The notes under the pieces are model-generated. The model saw only the letters and a list, made by a program, of their open reading frames with translations, was not told the DNA's origin and searched no databases. A stretch of 64,000 nucleotides of DNA from Liolophura sinensis. Taxonomy: Eukaryota; Mollusca; Polyplacophora; Chitonida; Chitonidae. How positions within the stretch are numbered: position 1 is the stretch's first letter; each line of letters opens with the position of its first letter. This document shows positions 35,331-45,420 of the stretch, one piece after another. The DNA lies in contig NC_088296.1 in assembly GCF_032854445.1 (NCBI RefSeq), forward strand, positions 17,165,485 through 17,229,484. The letters run 5' to 3'. Made by a program: the position numbers and the translations under genes.

Positions 35331-35943
35331 CTGGACTAATCCAGAAGGAAACCGTCGAACAAGGGAAGAGTCGTAAAGACCCGGATTAATCCAGAAGGAA
35401 ACGGTCACACGAGGAAAGAGTCGTTAGGACCCGAACTAATCCAGAAGGAAACCGCCACACGAGGGAAGATTCGTTAAGTCCAGGAATAATCCAGAAGGAA
35501 ACCGTCACACGAGGGAAGAGCCGTATAGACCCGGAATAATCCAGAAGGAAACCGTCACACGAGGGTAGAGGCGTAAAGAGCCGGACTGATCCAGAAAGAA
35601 ACCGTCACACCAGGGAAGAGCCGTGAAGACCCGGACTAATCCAGAAGGAAACCGTCACACGAGGGAAGAGTCGTAAAAACTCGGATTAACCCAGAAGGAA
35701 ATCGTCATAGCCAGATACTCCAAGGGGAAACCGATTCAAGCGCACTGATCCTGAAGGAAACTGTCATACCAGGACTCAACCTGAAAGGAACCGTTACAGA
35801 TGGACTGATCTTGAAGGAAACTGTCACAGCATAACTAATCCACAGGGAAACCGTCATAGCTGGATTAAGCCTTAAGGAAACCTTCACAAGTAGACTGATC
35901 CAAAATAAAACCGTCTCATGCGCCATGATCCTGAAGGATACTT
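35331..35943. repeat. 50-bp minisatellite passing into about 34-bp units
   Basis: Units start at 35341, 35391, 35441, 35491, 35541, 35591, 35641 and 35691 with atccagaaggaaaccgtcac, then gagggaagagtcgtaaagac, then ccggac.. . From about 35,710 the second half of the unit is lost, and shorter units (ctgatcctgaaggaaactgt...) continue to 35,943 with higher divergence. Confidence 0.93.
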
Positions 35944-36379
35944 TTTGATGGGCGCATGAGTGATTGATATTTTATATCAGATTCAACCGCAAAATAAAAA
36001 AAAATGTTTTTCTCAACTATACCTTGCGTAGTTCATATTTAATAAAAACGTCTTCAATGGGTAAATTCGAACAGATGTCACCATACATAGGCTTTGTGAA
36101 TGCAGGGAAATCCATCTACTCTTAGCTGATACACTCAAGTAAAATAAAATTCAGAAATATCCACTTTTTGTATTTCCTTGTTCGCCGAGGCACAACTCCT
36201 TCACGCCATATTAAATATGATCCTTCATATGCTAACTTTTGTCTGGTCATTTATCTACATATTAAAAACGATTTCTTTATGAATAATGATATCCTTAATC
36301 TACATAAAGGCCCAACGTGTCTGATACAGTATAAGAGAACTACGTGTTCAACCTTGCGCATTCGTAAGATATTTTTTTT
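35944..36379. other. No feature recognised
   Basis: AT-rich spacer. Confidence 0.5.
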
Positions 36380-36541
36380 TCTTTTTGATTGGTGTTTTAC
36401 GCCGTACTCAAGAATATTTCACTGATACGACGGTGGCCAGCATTATGGTGGGTAGAAACCGGGCAGAGCCCCGGGGAAACCCACGACCATCCGCAGGTTG
36501 ATGGCAGACCTTCCCACTTACGGCCGGAGAGGAAGCCAGCC
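36380..36541 (-). mobile_element. Main SINE body, left arm of an inverted pair
   Basis: ttgattggtgttttacgccg, cgacggtggccagcattatg, ccacgaccatccgcaggttg, cttacggccggagaggaagc. Very close to the family consensus. Confidence 0.95.
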
Positions 36542-36737
36542 ATTCGTAGGATAAAAACCTATAAGACAGTCAGTTCACTCATACTACCAAATCATCACTA
36601 ACTGTTATACAAACTGGGTAACGTCATATTCAGGAAAGTTTCACTTAGACTTGGTGGTTCTTATATAAGTCATCTTTTAATCTGGAATTAACAGACCATG
36701 TGATACCACATGTTAGAAAACCAGAAAGACAATGTCG

Positions 36738-36873
36738 CGTCGTACGTGGGAGGTCTGCCAGCAATCTGCGGATGGCCGTGGGCTTCCTCTGTGATTTGCC
36801 CGGTTTCCTCCCACCATAATGCTGGTCGCCCTCGTTATTCTTGAGTTCGGCGTAAAACACCAATCAAATAAAT
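36738..36873 (+). mobile_element. Main SINE 3' half, right arm of an inverted pair
   Basis: gtcgtacgtgggaggtctgc, cagcaatctgcggatggccg, ccaccataatgctggtcgcc, a 15-bp deletion around gtataagtgaa, then ggcgtaaaacaccaatcaaa. It can pair with the copy at 36,380. Confidence 0.93.
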
Positions 36874-36894
36874 CAATGTCGCGTGACTTCTTCT

Positions 36895-37095
36895 CGCGCT
36901 ATTGGTTAAACTTTACACCCTGGCAGCGCTTTCGATTTTGCTTTCTTTGAACTGCTATATCTCTGTTAACACATATCAAAAAAATTTTTGCTTTTTATGC
37001 TTCATGCGGGGTAGTTTATCAAGGCATACACGCATTTGGTCTAGAGTTCTCTTTTCTTTGAAGTCAAAGTTAAGTTTGTTGGCCGACATCCAAAC
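36895..37095. repeat. Dispersed repeat family F, copy 1
   Basis: Shares with 38,720-38,905, in the same order, gcgctttcgatttt, atatctc.gtt, tatgctttt.a.gcttc.tg..gg, and cttttctttga. Class unknown. Confidence 0.6.
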
Positions 37096-37384
37096 TCACT
37101 GATTCTTTGCCTTTACAGGGGTAGTTAATTTGACCAGCAATTACAGGTCAATCTGTTGTAATATGACAAATGATTGATGTCTGTCACATGCTAAAATAAA
37201 GGCATATTTCAACAAATTCAACATCGTAACAAAGCAGCGACAATTCACCAGCAGTCAACCCCTGCATCACGGCACAGGAGATTCATGTCGTCTTACAGGG
37301 AGGATTCGTCGTTTAGCAAAAGTACCGTGTGAAAAAAAGGATGTCAAAAATTGACAGAACGCCCCGAAAGATAAAAAGATCGAT
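37096..37384. other. No feature recognised
   Basis: AT-rich spacer. Confidence 0.5.
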
Positions 37385-37535
37385 TTATTTTTTTATTTCA
37401 TTGGCTTTTTTACGCCGTACTCAGGAATATTTCGCTTATTCGCTCCTAACGCGGACAGCATTATGGTGGAAGGAAACCGGGCAGAACCCGAGGAAAACCA
37501 CGAGCATGTACAGCCGGAAATGACGCCAGCGTGGA
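37385..37535 (-). mobile_element. Main SINE, diverged, 3' half
   Basis: tttttacgccgtactcagga, atatttcgcttattcg, gcattatggtggaaggaaac, cgggcagaacccgaggaaaa. A deletion then removes the central part before cagccggaaatgacgccagc. Confidence 0.85.
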
Positions 37536-38719
37536 AGACCAATGTATAGACCTCCTTGTTGTGGTTACAAGAAGCAAGAGTAGTTTAGTCATACCTACGT
37601 ATAATGTTTTTCATCGCCTTGAGCTGAGGGCTAAATAAAAACATGTTAGAATTTTAGAATTTTGATCCAGCGACCTATAATGATCGACATACACACATGG
37701 AACTGCTTGTCGATGGTAAACAACCGCCCCACGATCAAGAATAACTTATCTGACATCTCCACAATTAATAACTGACTTTAGTTTAAATGCATCTTGAAAT
37801 TGTTTCTTAATAATGACAATAGCGCCTTTCTCACATGAAGTCTCATTACGCAGAAGGTAATTTTGTTGTCATTGTGACAAACAGTCAAATTTGGAATTGT
37901 TTATGTCGAAATATTGACTTTTTAATGTCGAGATTTCAATTTTTTTATGTTAAAATTTTGGCTTGTTTCTCGAGACTTCAATGAAAACCTGTCGGGAATT
38001 GTAGGTTTTTCCATTTATACTGACTACGCTTATGTGTATGCTATTGCAGTTATTTGATACCACGATTAAGAGCAAACCATGCATATGTGTTATATATGAC
38101 TGCATACAATTCAGGATGTCTTTGTGTGTCATCAGAGAGAGTAGGTTTGGCCCACCAGGAAGTCCACATTTTGCAAAAAAGTAGAAATTTTGAGAAAAAT
38201 GTCGAATTTTGTTACTATACCTGACACCAGTGGGCTTCCTTAGAAGTCAGATGCTTTTTCCAGTTAAAAATAAAAAAGCCGGTAATGAAACTCTAGTGTG
38301 ATGGCCTGAGTATTGCTACTTGTGTAGTAAAATGAGATAAATAGGATTTCAGGAAGAACAGTATATCTATACTACAAGGAAAGTGCATTTTGAAATAAAC
38401 TCAGCGTCATCCTCATTTTTGTAACATACACATAGGGGTTCCGTCATCTCAAGTGCCGGAAATTTTCATATTTTTTTTTTTACTTCACATAAAAATGTCT
38501 ATATTTACCTTATTCAAACCACAACCGGCTCATCAACATTTAATCTGGAATTCTTAAAATTCGATGGGATGCGCCACTTTGGACCACCCAAAACATGATG
38601 TCACATCTCTCGCACCGCACGTACGTACCGTTAAATGGCAAGCAGTGTTTGGGTGACTTCAGCTGAAACCGTTGAGTCCCCTGAGTTACAGAAATTTGTA
38701 GCATCTGATTGGTTAAAAC
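37536..38719. other. No gene recognised
   Basis: AT-rich; short T-runs; open frames below 65 codons. Confidence 0.5.
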
Positions 38720-38905
38720 TGATAACATGGCCGCGCTTTCGATTTTCTCAGTGTGCGCGATTTTGTTTACATTAAAATATCATATCTCAGTTGTGCGACA
38801 TCCCGAAAATAAAATATAGTTATGCTTTTTAAACTTCTTGTAGGATAATTTTCCGATGCATTTATACATATACTCTAGTGTTGCCTTTTCTTTGACATGC
38901 AACTG
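38720..38905. repeat. Dispersed repeat family F, copy 2
   Basis: Blocks match 36,895-37,095: gcgctttcgattttctcagt, atcatatctcagttgtg, agttatgctttttaaacttc, gttgccttttctttgacatg. Confidence 0.6.
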
Positions 38906-38958
38906 CTGTCTGAGCACAGCGTTAAACACCAAAAACAACAGATAAATAAATTAATAAA
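38906..38958 (+). mobile_element. SINE 3' end fragment
   Basis: gagcacagcgttaaacacca followed by an A/T-rich tail (agataaataaattaataaa). Confidence 0.6.
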
Positions 38959-39327
38959 ATTATTCTTCTTTACAGAGCATGCAGTCAACATGTTTCATTT
39001 CCGCAAGGCCCTAAAATGCAGTTCATTTATATAATGGTGCCATATAAATCTTTTTACGGTTACATTTAGAGGATATCTATATTTGTCATTGTGTTTTATT
39101 TTTATAATTTTTAGCGTCAGTACCTTATGTTATTGTATTGTGCCGGAAAGGTGAACCTGCGTTGGACTGTATACAACGGGTCTTCCGGTCCAACGGAAGA
39201 AACATCACCTTCCCGGTCTTCCGGTCCACCGGAAGAAACATAGCCTTCCTATTCTCAGGCAATGGGAAAAATATTACCTGAGTAATTAACGAAATGGTCT
39301 CTTATTGCTAGCAGCCTTGAATGCCAA

Positions 39328-39558
39328 GTTGTTAGCGTGCTAGCTCTAAACCATGCCTCATGAATCTGTCACTAAAGCCATCGCTTCAAGTCCAGCTCAT
39401 GCTGCCTTCCTCTCCGGTCGTACGTGGAAAAGTCTATCAGCAACCTGCGTATAGTCGTGGGTTCTTACGGACTTTGCCCGGTTTTCTCCCATCATGTTGA
39501 ATGCCGTCGTATAAGTGAAATATTCTTGAGTATGCGGTTAGCCACCAATGAAATAAAT
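39328..39558 (+). mobile_element. Main SINE, nearly full length, left arm of a palindromic pair
   Basis: The head is degenerate (gttagcgtgctagctctaaa), followed by atcgcttcaagtccagctca, tgctgccttcctctccggtc, agcaacctgcgtatagtcgt, gtcgtataagtgaaatattc and a short tail. It lies tail-to-tail with the copy at 39,569. Confidence 0.93.
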
Positions 39559-39568
39559 ATCTGATTCT

Positions 39569-39805
39569 GATTTATTTGATTGGTGTAAAGACTATTTACT
39601 TTTACAACAGCGGCCAGCATTTTGGTGGGAAGAAACCGGGTTCAGGCCGGGGGAAACCCACGACCATCCGCTGGTTGCTGTAGACCTTCCCACGTAGAGG
39701 AAGTCAGATTGACCTTGACTAGGTGTCACAGCCACCGAATTCATGAGCGGTTCCTGGGTCAATACGCTGCGCTGGCACGCTAACCAACTGAGCCATGGAG
39801 GCCCC
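39569..39805 (-). mobile_element. Main SINE, nearly full length, right arm of a palindromic pair
   Basis: Tail tttatttgattggtgtaaag, cggccagcattttggtggga, cccacgaccatccgctggtt, then the reversed head (gctgcgctggcacgctaacc; aactgagccatggaggcccc). Confidence 0.95.
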
Positions 39806-39967
39806 CATCAAATAAATAAACAAATCTCATAAAACTCAAGTGTTTAATAAACTTGCATCTTTAATAGTGTTAAATCCAACTTTTCTGCGTTGTTGGAGGG
39901 AAAATCATTGGTGTTCATAAGTAAGACTCTCTAAATTGTTTGAAATTAAACACTATATCTGATCTTC

Positions 39968-40062
39968 ATTTATCTAACTGGTGTTTTACGCAATACCCAA
40001 AAATATTTTTCTTATACAACGGCAACCATCATTGTGGTAGGAGGAAACTGGACAGACCCCTT
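39968..40062 (-). mobile_element. Main SINE 3' fragment
   Basis: taactggtgttttacgcaat, acggcaaccatcattgtggt, aggaggaaactggacagacc, then it ends abruptly. Confidence 0.85.
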
Positions 40063-40299
40063 TAAACAGTATACGAAATGCCTATGATAGGTTACAGTCG
40101 AACACTGTCATAGGTTAAATCTGGAATTTTTGATAATGTGCTCTTCATTATAAATATTATGATATATTATAATCATGTATTTTTGCATTAAGTTATAGCT
40201 TGCAAAAAGTCATCAGTCGTGGCATCATTTGATAATGTAGGTAATCAATTTTTGTATCATTTTAACATTTAGAAAATGTTGATATTTTTAACATTTGCG

Positions 40300-40460
40300 C
40301 CGGCCACACGCGGGGAAGTTCTGCCAGTAACCTGCAGTTGATCGTGGGATTCCACCGGGCTCTGCCCAGTTTCCCCCCCATAATAATGCTGGTCGCCGAC
40401 GTATAAGTGAAATTATCTTGAGTACTGCGTAAAACACCACTCAGACAAATAAATAAATGA
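40300..40460 (+). mobile_element. Main SINE 3' two-thirds
   Basis: gccagtaacctgcagttgat, ccaccgggctctgcccagtt, taatgctggtcgccgacgta, ctgcgtaaaacaccactcag, tail. Confidence 0.93.
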
Positions 40461-41264
40461 AACTAGCATCTGTGTTTTATGACAATTCTCTGTGATCGTT
40501 CTGTATGAACGGTAAAAGAGGCGGTTTTGAACATCTATAAGAAATCAGCTGTTAACCGCACACTTTACAAGGCGTGGGCCTACATGTACCAGCATATCAT
40601 TGAAGTTGGTGCTTGTGACGTCAGCTAGACGTCATACATGTAGGCTGTTGTACTCTCACGGTGATTACCACCACGTATGTGGGCGCATGATAGCTATCGA
40701 ACGGAACAACAATCGCGACGACAGAGCGGCGGCAGAGGTATTACTTCAGACGTTGCAGGCTACGGCTCGTAGCATTTGTCACTGTGAGTAGTTTGTCACT
40801 AGGCTTCCCACGTTTTAGCACTGAGCTGACACAGTTGTGAAAACTGGGCCGACCTTGTCATCGTGTTTGAGAGGTCGAACACGTGAGCAGGGCGGTGACC
40901 AGTTCTTGAAGACATAGAAATGGGCCTAGATCTTTACCCTGTATTTATATAGGTTACTAGATCGTGTCAAATAGCATATTTTACGGCCTTTTAAATACGT
41001 TGAAATAGTTTGCATTAGTTTCATATCTATCGGTATATATTGAGAAGCATTCCCAACTGTAGTCTATGTTTATCACATAGAAGCAAACAGTGCTTGGTAT
41101 AAACTACATTCTGCGCAATGTCACGTTCAGCAGTGTAAACAAAATACCAATGCACGACGGCTGCGATTAGCCACTTACTATGGACAGATAGGCCCTAACT
41201 GCTAAACCGATACATACATGCAGTAACACATCCTACAAACCACACATTATCCCTACATACATGT
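40461..41264. other. No gene recognised
   Basis: A GC-richer patch (40,600-40,790) has a 63-codon frame without motifs. Confidence 0.45.
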
Positions 41265-41350
41265 ATTTGTTTATTTATTTATCTGACTGGTATTTTATAC
41301 CGTACTCAACAATATTTCATTTATACCACAATGGCCAGCATTGTCGCGCA
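41265..41350 (-). mobile_element. Main SINE 3' fragment
   Basis: Tail (tttatttatttatctgactg), tattttataccgtactcaac, aatatttcatttatacc, aatggccagcattgt. Confidence 0.82.
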
Positions 41351-41469
41351 AGGAGTTAGGGCTGAGCCTACGCAATGAATGCTAGCGTATATGTTGTATG
41401 TTTTGCATACTCGATTATATCTGAATCACATTTTATTATGTGTTATCTACATTCCATTTTACAGTATAC

Positions 41470-41722
41470 TTTATTTATTTATTTGGTTGGTTCTTTTATG
41501 CGGTACTCAAGAATATTTCACTTATACGAGGGCGGCCAGCAATATGGTGGGAGGAAACCGGGCGAGGCCCAAGCGAAACATACGACCATCCTCAGGTTGC
41601 TGGCGGACCTTTCCACTTACACCTGGAGAGGAAGAAAGCATGAGCTAGTCTTGAACTCACAGTGACCGCATTGGTGAAAGGCTCCTGGGTCAGCGCCCTA
41701 ACCAACTGAGCCACGGAGGGCC
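41470..41722 (-). mobile_element. Main SINE, full length
   Basis: Tail, gcggtactcaagaatatttc, cggccagcaatatggtggga, cctcaggttgctggcggacc, cttgaactcacagtgaccgc, attggtgaaaggctcctggg, and the reversed head ending aactgagccacggagggccc. Only a few bases are lost near the A box. Confidence 0.96.
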
Positions 41723-41834
41723 CTATTTCACATTATACATGTCGAATTATTTACTCCACATTTTCTATTATATGTTATCGACAAATATTGTTTTACGTAC
41801 TATACATAGTTTATTATATATTGCTGATATTTTA

Positions 41835-42150
41835 TTATACATCACACATGTTGCATTATACAGCGCACATGTTGCATGCTATATTGTACATATTTTATTA
41901 CACATCATACGTGTTGTATTACACATCACACATGTTGCATTATACATCACACATGTTGCATTATATATCACACATGTTGCATTATATATTATACATATTT
42001 TATTACACATCATACGTGTTGTATTACACATCACACATGTTGCACTATACATCACACATGTTGCATTATACATCACATGTTGCATTATATATTGTGCATA
42101 TTTTATTACATGCCACACATGTTGCATTATATATTATGCATATTGAATAA
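41835..42150. repeat. 21-bp minisatellite
   Basis: Many units of acatcacacatgttgcatta plus t, mixed with variants acatcatacgtgttgtatta and tatattatacatattttatt. A super-unit including cacatcatacgtgttgtatt recurs about 114 bp apart (near 41,901 and 42,006). Open in several frames by composition only. Confidence 0.9.
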
Positions 42151-42229
42151 TGTATTATACGTATGTTGATTTATGTATTTCTTTGGATCATTTTTAGCAA
42201 GATTCAATCGTAAAGAGCTTTGCACTGAC

Positions 42230-42345
42230 ATGTATATGATAGAGGTGTGTTTCGTATATGGAGGAAACCCGAGTGCCCGGGATAAACCACAGATCTCTGG
42301 CTAGTTAGTGACTACTTTCCTCAAGGTTACACGTCAGACAACCGA
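42230..42345 (-). mobile_element. Second SINE-like family, fragment
   Basis: tggaggaaacccgagtgccc, gggataaaccacagatctct, ggctagttagtgac, caaggttacacgtcagacaa. Matches the centre of the copy at 26,500. Confidence 0.6.
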
Positions 42346-42633
42346 TTTTCGATTTCGAATTCTTTTACCGCTAAAGGTAAAAAAAGTCCCTCTGTATCAT
42401 ATGACCTGTCAAAAATGTTAGGTCACATAGTATTGGTCACATTTATTATTTAGAGTAGACGTTGTAGACTTTTTATAGCAGTATCACAGGAAGTGAAATT
42501 ACACCACCTTGAAATCATGACGTCACACGCCATCGCAATGCTCAGCCAATAAGAAATAGTCTTGTATCGTCAGGAGTTTTTCAGGATGATATCGCCCACA
42601 ACATTCTTGTGACCTGGTGGTTGAGGGTGGTTG
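42346..42633. other. No feature recognised
   Basis: AT-rich spacer with no recognisable feature. Confidence 0.5.
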
Positions 42634-42636
42634 TGC

Positions 42637-42667
<31 letters not shown>

Positions 42668-42692
42668 TAGAGTGGGGGGGGGGGGCGGGTGG
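42634..42692. repeat. (GT)n followed by long G-runs
   Basis: About 8 GT units, then G-runs of 17 and 11 or more interrupted by tagagtg. The G-rich strand could form quadruplexes. Confidence 0.95.
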
Positions 42693-43467
42693 TAGGTGCA
42701 GACTTTTACTCTCATCTTCGAAAATTCCACAAGGCCAAAACTGAGCTACATCTGTGAGAAGTTGAGAAGAGGTCTCCACCCTTCAGCTCAACCTGTTACA
42801 CTTCAATCGATCAACACCTGGCGATATACAGAGCGACTACGTCGACAGCCCAATGACGGTGTCACCACTGACATTATATTCTGACCTAAGGCCGTTACTT
42901 CTTGTGACCACGGAAAATTGGCCGCCCATGTACTGCATGAATATTGATATATTTCTCGGATCACTCATGGACTTTTTGTTTGGCAAGCGGAGAGACGTTC
43001 AAGAGGCTTGAAGTGGGGCGCGGGCGGTACGAGCTGAGGGTTAGTGCGTCAGAATAAATACAGGACACAGGATACGTGACAATTACAAGGGTGGAAATAA
43101 CTGACGTTATGTTGAATATAGCTGCTTTTAATTATCACCGGTTAACAAGTGCGCCATTGACATGGCCTGTAGATCGGACAGCTGCCGTTGAAAATGGGAC
43201 ATGCGAGATTAGAGAAGCACGGCTTCGAACAGACCAACAGTACTAACGTCAGGTCTTTTAGAACCCTCCTATCCAGATCTCTTGCATAACATTTGGTCTG
43301 AAGTAATACCTTCCAGTGGCTGAATGCCGACCCCATGCGCCTATTTGATTCAAAATTCTTAAGAGAAAAGAATGAATGGTTGTTAGTTGGCAGTAATATT
43401 TCAGCCATGTTGTGCCCATTAAGGAAAAACAGAGCCAAAATATGAGGTAAGCTTCATCGTACAGACA
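42693..43467. other. No gene recognised
   Basis: A minus-strand frame of 98 codons (43,438-43,142) has no motifs. Confidence 0.45.
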
Positions 43468-43879
43468 ACTAAAAACTATGAGTAAAATGCTTTCATTTAT
43501 TTTCTCAGATTTTTTGTGTTGAAAGGCATTCAAATATTTGAATACTATGGTGGGCTTCATGAGCCATACTGACCGTATTTAGAAAACTCTGACATCACGT
43601 CACCTTCTTTCCTGATGTTCACCAGACGAAACGAATTTTAGGGAACATTATTTCAGTAATCTTTTACTAATAGGTAAAAAGAGTTATTCCAATATCCAGT
43701 GTCGTGATTAGAGCTGGAAAGACTTCTTGTGACGTCAGAGTTCCTAAACTCTGATAGTATGGTCTATAAAGCCCACCTTAGAATTCAAATGTTTCAACGC
43801 CTTTAAATCGATAGACAAAAATCTAAAAAAAAATAAATGTATTTATTTATGTAAAAGTATATCTATGCATAGTTTTAAG
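43468..43879. mobile_element. Long inverted-repeat (foldback/MITE-like) element, family C
   Basis: The left arm (actaaaaactatgag; catttattttctcagatttt; gaatactatggtgggcttca; gagccatactgacc; aaaactctgacatcacgtc) pairs with the right arm (gacgtcagagttcctaaact; atagtatggtctataaagcc; caccttagaattcaaatg; acaaaaatctaaaaaaaaat; gcatagttttaag). The arms are about 115-130 bp with indels; the loop is about 120 bp. No coding capacity. Confidence 0.85.
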
Positions 43880-44354
43880 TGGTCCACTTGTTGACGCCTA
43901 CTTCCATATTTAGATGTCCTTTCTGTTACGAGAAAAGACAACACTAGACCAATTGTCTACCACAGAGGGTTTGAAAAGCAATTTCCTTTTATTTTTGTGA
44001 CGTTCACAACCGAGGTATAGCAGAATCACGAACATTAATACAATCGAAAGCGTCGCCATTATATCAGTTTCATCCAACCAGGATCAAGTTATTTCTATAA
44101 CCCGAGGATGCGTCTAACTGTTCACCAAGCGAACCTTGTTTCGCCTTTTAGCCAAATGTGGGGTACGAGTGACGCAAAATCGTGTTCCCGGTTGCTCTAG
44201 CATTGCGTCATCTGATGGTCTAGTAAGATTCCCCAAGTTAGTCACCAAGTTACCAAGAACGTCAGAAAAAAAAATGTCCATGACCGTTTATTTCTCTTTT
44301 CATCCCTATTCTTAAACAAATAAGGTTATATTGTGTTCTGAATTTCCTTTCAAT
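43880..44354. other. No gene recognised
   Basis: AT-rich spacer with no recognisable feature. Confidence 0.5.
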
Positions 44355-44430
44355 ACTGTACGTGGGAAGGTCCTTCCAGTAACATGCGAGATAGTCGTGG
44401 CTTTCTCCCGGGCAGTGCTGTGCTATTTAT
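44355..44430 (+). mobile_element. Main SINE internal fragment
   Basis: gtacgtgggaaggtccttcc, agtaacatgcgagatagtcg, tggctttctcccgggcagtg; both ends are missing. Confidence 0.8.
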
Positions 44431-44489
44431 CTATTCATACCAGTCGAATAGATAAATTCTTTCCATACCATTCAGATTTTATGTAATAG

Positions 44490-44628
44490 CAACTTGCAGA
44501 TGGTCGTGGGTTTCCCCCGGAATCTGCCCGGTTCCACCCCTCCCCACCAACACACACACACATATTTCGCTAGCTGCCGTCGTATAAGTGAAATACTCTT
44601 GATAAAACACCAATCAAATAAATAAAGT
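44490..44628 (+). mobile_element. Main SINE 3' half with CA insertion
   Basis: cttgcagatggtcgtgggtt, tcccccggaatctgcccggt, a short (CA)n, agctgccgtcgtataagtga, acaccaatcaaataaataaa. Confidence 0.92.
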
Positions 44629-44937
44629 ATGTAACAGCAATAAGCCGCATTCACATTTTAGTCTAAGCGCCACTACAGAGCCGCCATGGTCAGTTGCGGA
44701 AACTGGTCTTTGAACTTTGTAATTGATTCTGCTGTACTGCGGCTAACACAACAGCATTGTAACTACGTAACATATCCTACGTGTTATTTTGAGTTTTTCC
44801 ATTGATGTTGCTACAAACTACTGTGAATGAGTCTACAATTTGCTATGTAGAGTTTCAATGAAACGGCTATTTCTTGTAGCCTAAGTATGCTGCCTTTTTA
44901 TTTTAAATGATATAGGCTAAAATTCTCACCTAGCTAA

Positions 44938-44982
44938 TATTCCTGAGTACGCCGTAAAATACCAATCAAATCAATGAATACA
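44938..44982 (+). mobile_element. Main SINE 3' end fragment
   Basis: ttcctgagtacgccgtaaaa, taccaatcaaatcaatgaat. Confidence 0.75.
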
Positions 44983-45021
44983 TCTAGCTCAAGTTTACTG
45001 CAAGATCGCGCGACGGCCGTC

Positions 45022-45250
45022 TGAAATGATAACGGCCTTTCCGACCCTTTCTCTAGCTAGGCGAGGCCTGTTCATGGACATTAATAAATCACGTCTAGAC
45101 TAAATCCTCTCCCTGTCCCCTAATCCTAACCAGATCGTCCAAACCTAACACCAAACACACATTTTCATTGATGACGTGATTCATTATTATTCATCAATAG
45201 GCTACGCCTACCTGCAGAAAGGGTTGGAATCTAACCGCTACTGTTTGAAA
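45022..45250. mobile_element. Inverted-repeat (MITE-like) element, family D
   Basis: The left arm (taacggcctttccgaccctt; tctctagctaggcgaggcct; gttcatgga; taataaatcacgtc) pairs with the right arm (gacgtgattcattattattc; atcaataggctacgcctacc; tgcagaaagggttggaatct; aaccgcta). The arms are about 80 bp in an element of about 230 bp; the loop is C-rich (cctctccctgtcccctaatc). Noncoding. Confidence 0.82.
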
Positions 45251-45329
45251 TGCTAATGTTGAAAGTTGATTAAACTAACGGCATGCGAGTATATGTTTTC
45301 TCAATCTAGTTTTCAACAGATTATTAGGT

Positions 45330-45420
45330 GTGTCTAGCAGCAGCTTGCGGATGGTCGTAGACTTTGCCCGGTTTCCGAAATATTCTTGAATATGGCATAA
45401 AACATCAAATAAATAAATGT
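45330..45420 (+). mobile_element. Main SINE with internal deletion
   Basis: agcagcttgcggatggtcgt, agactttgcccggtttccga, then directly aatattcttgaatatggcat and the tail. The cataatgctggccgcc block is deleted. Confidence 0.85.
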
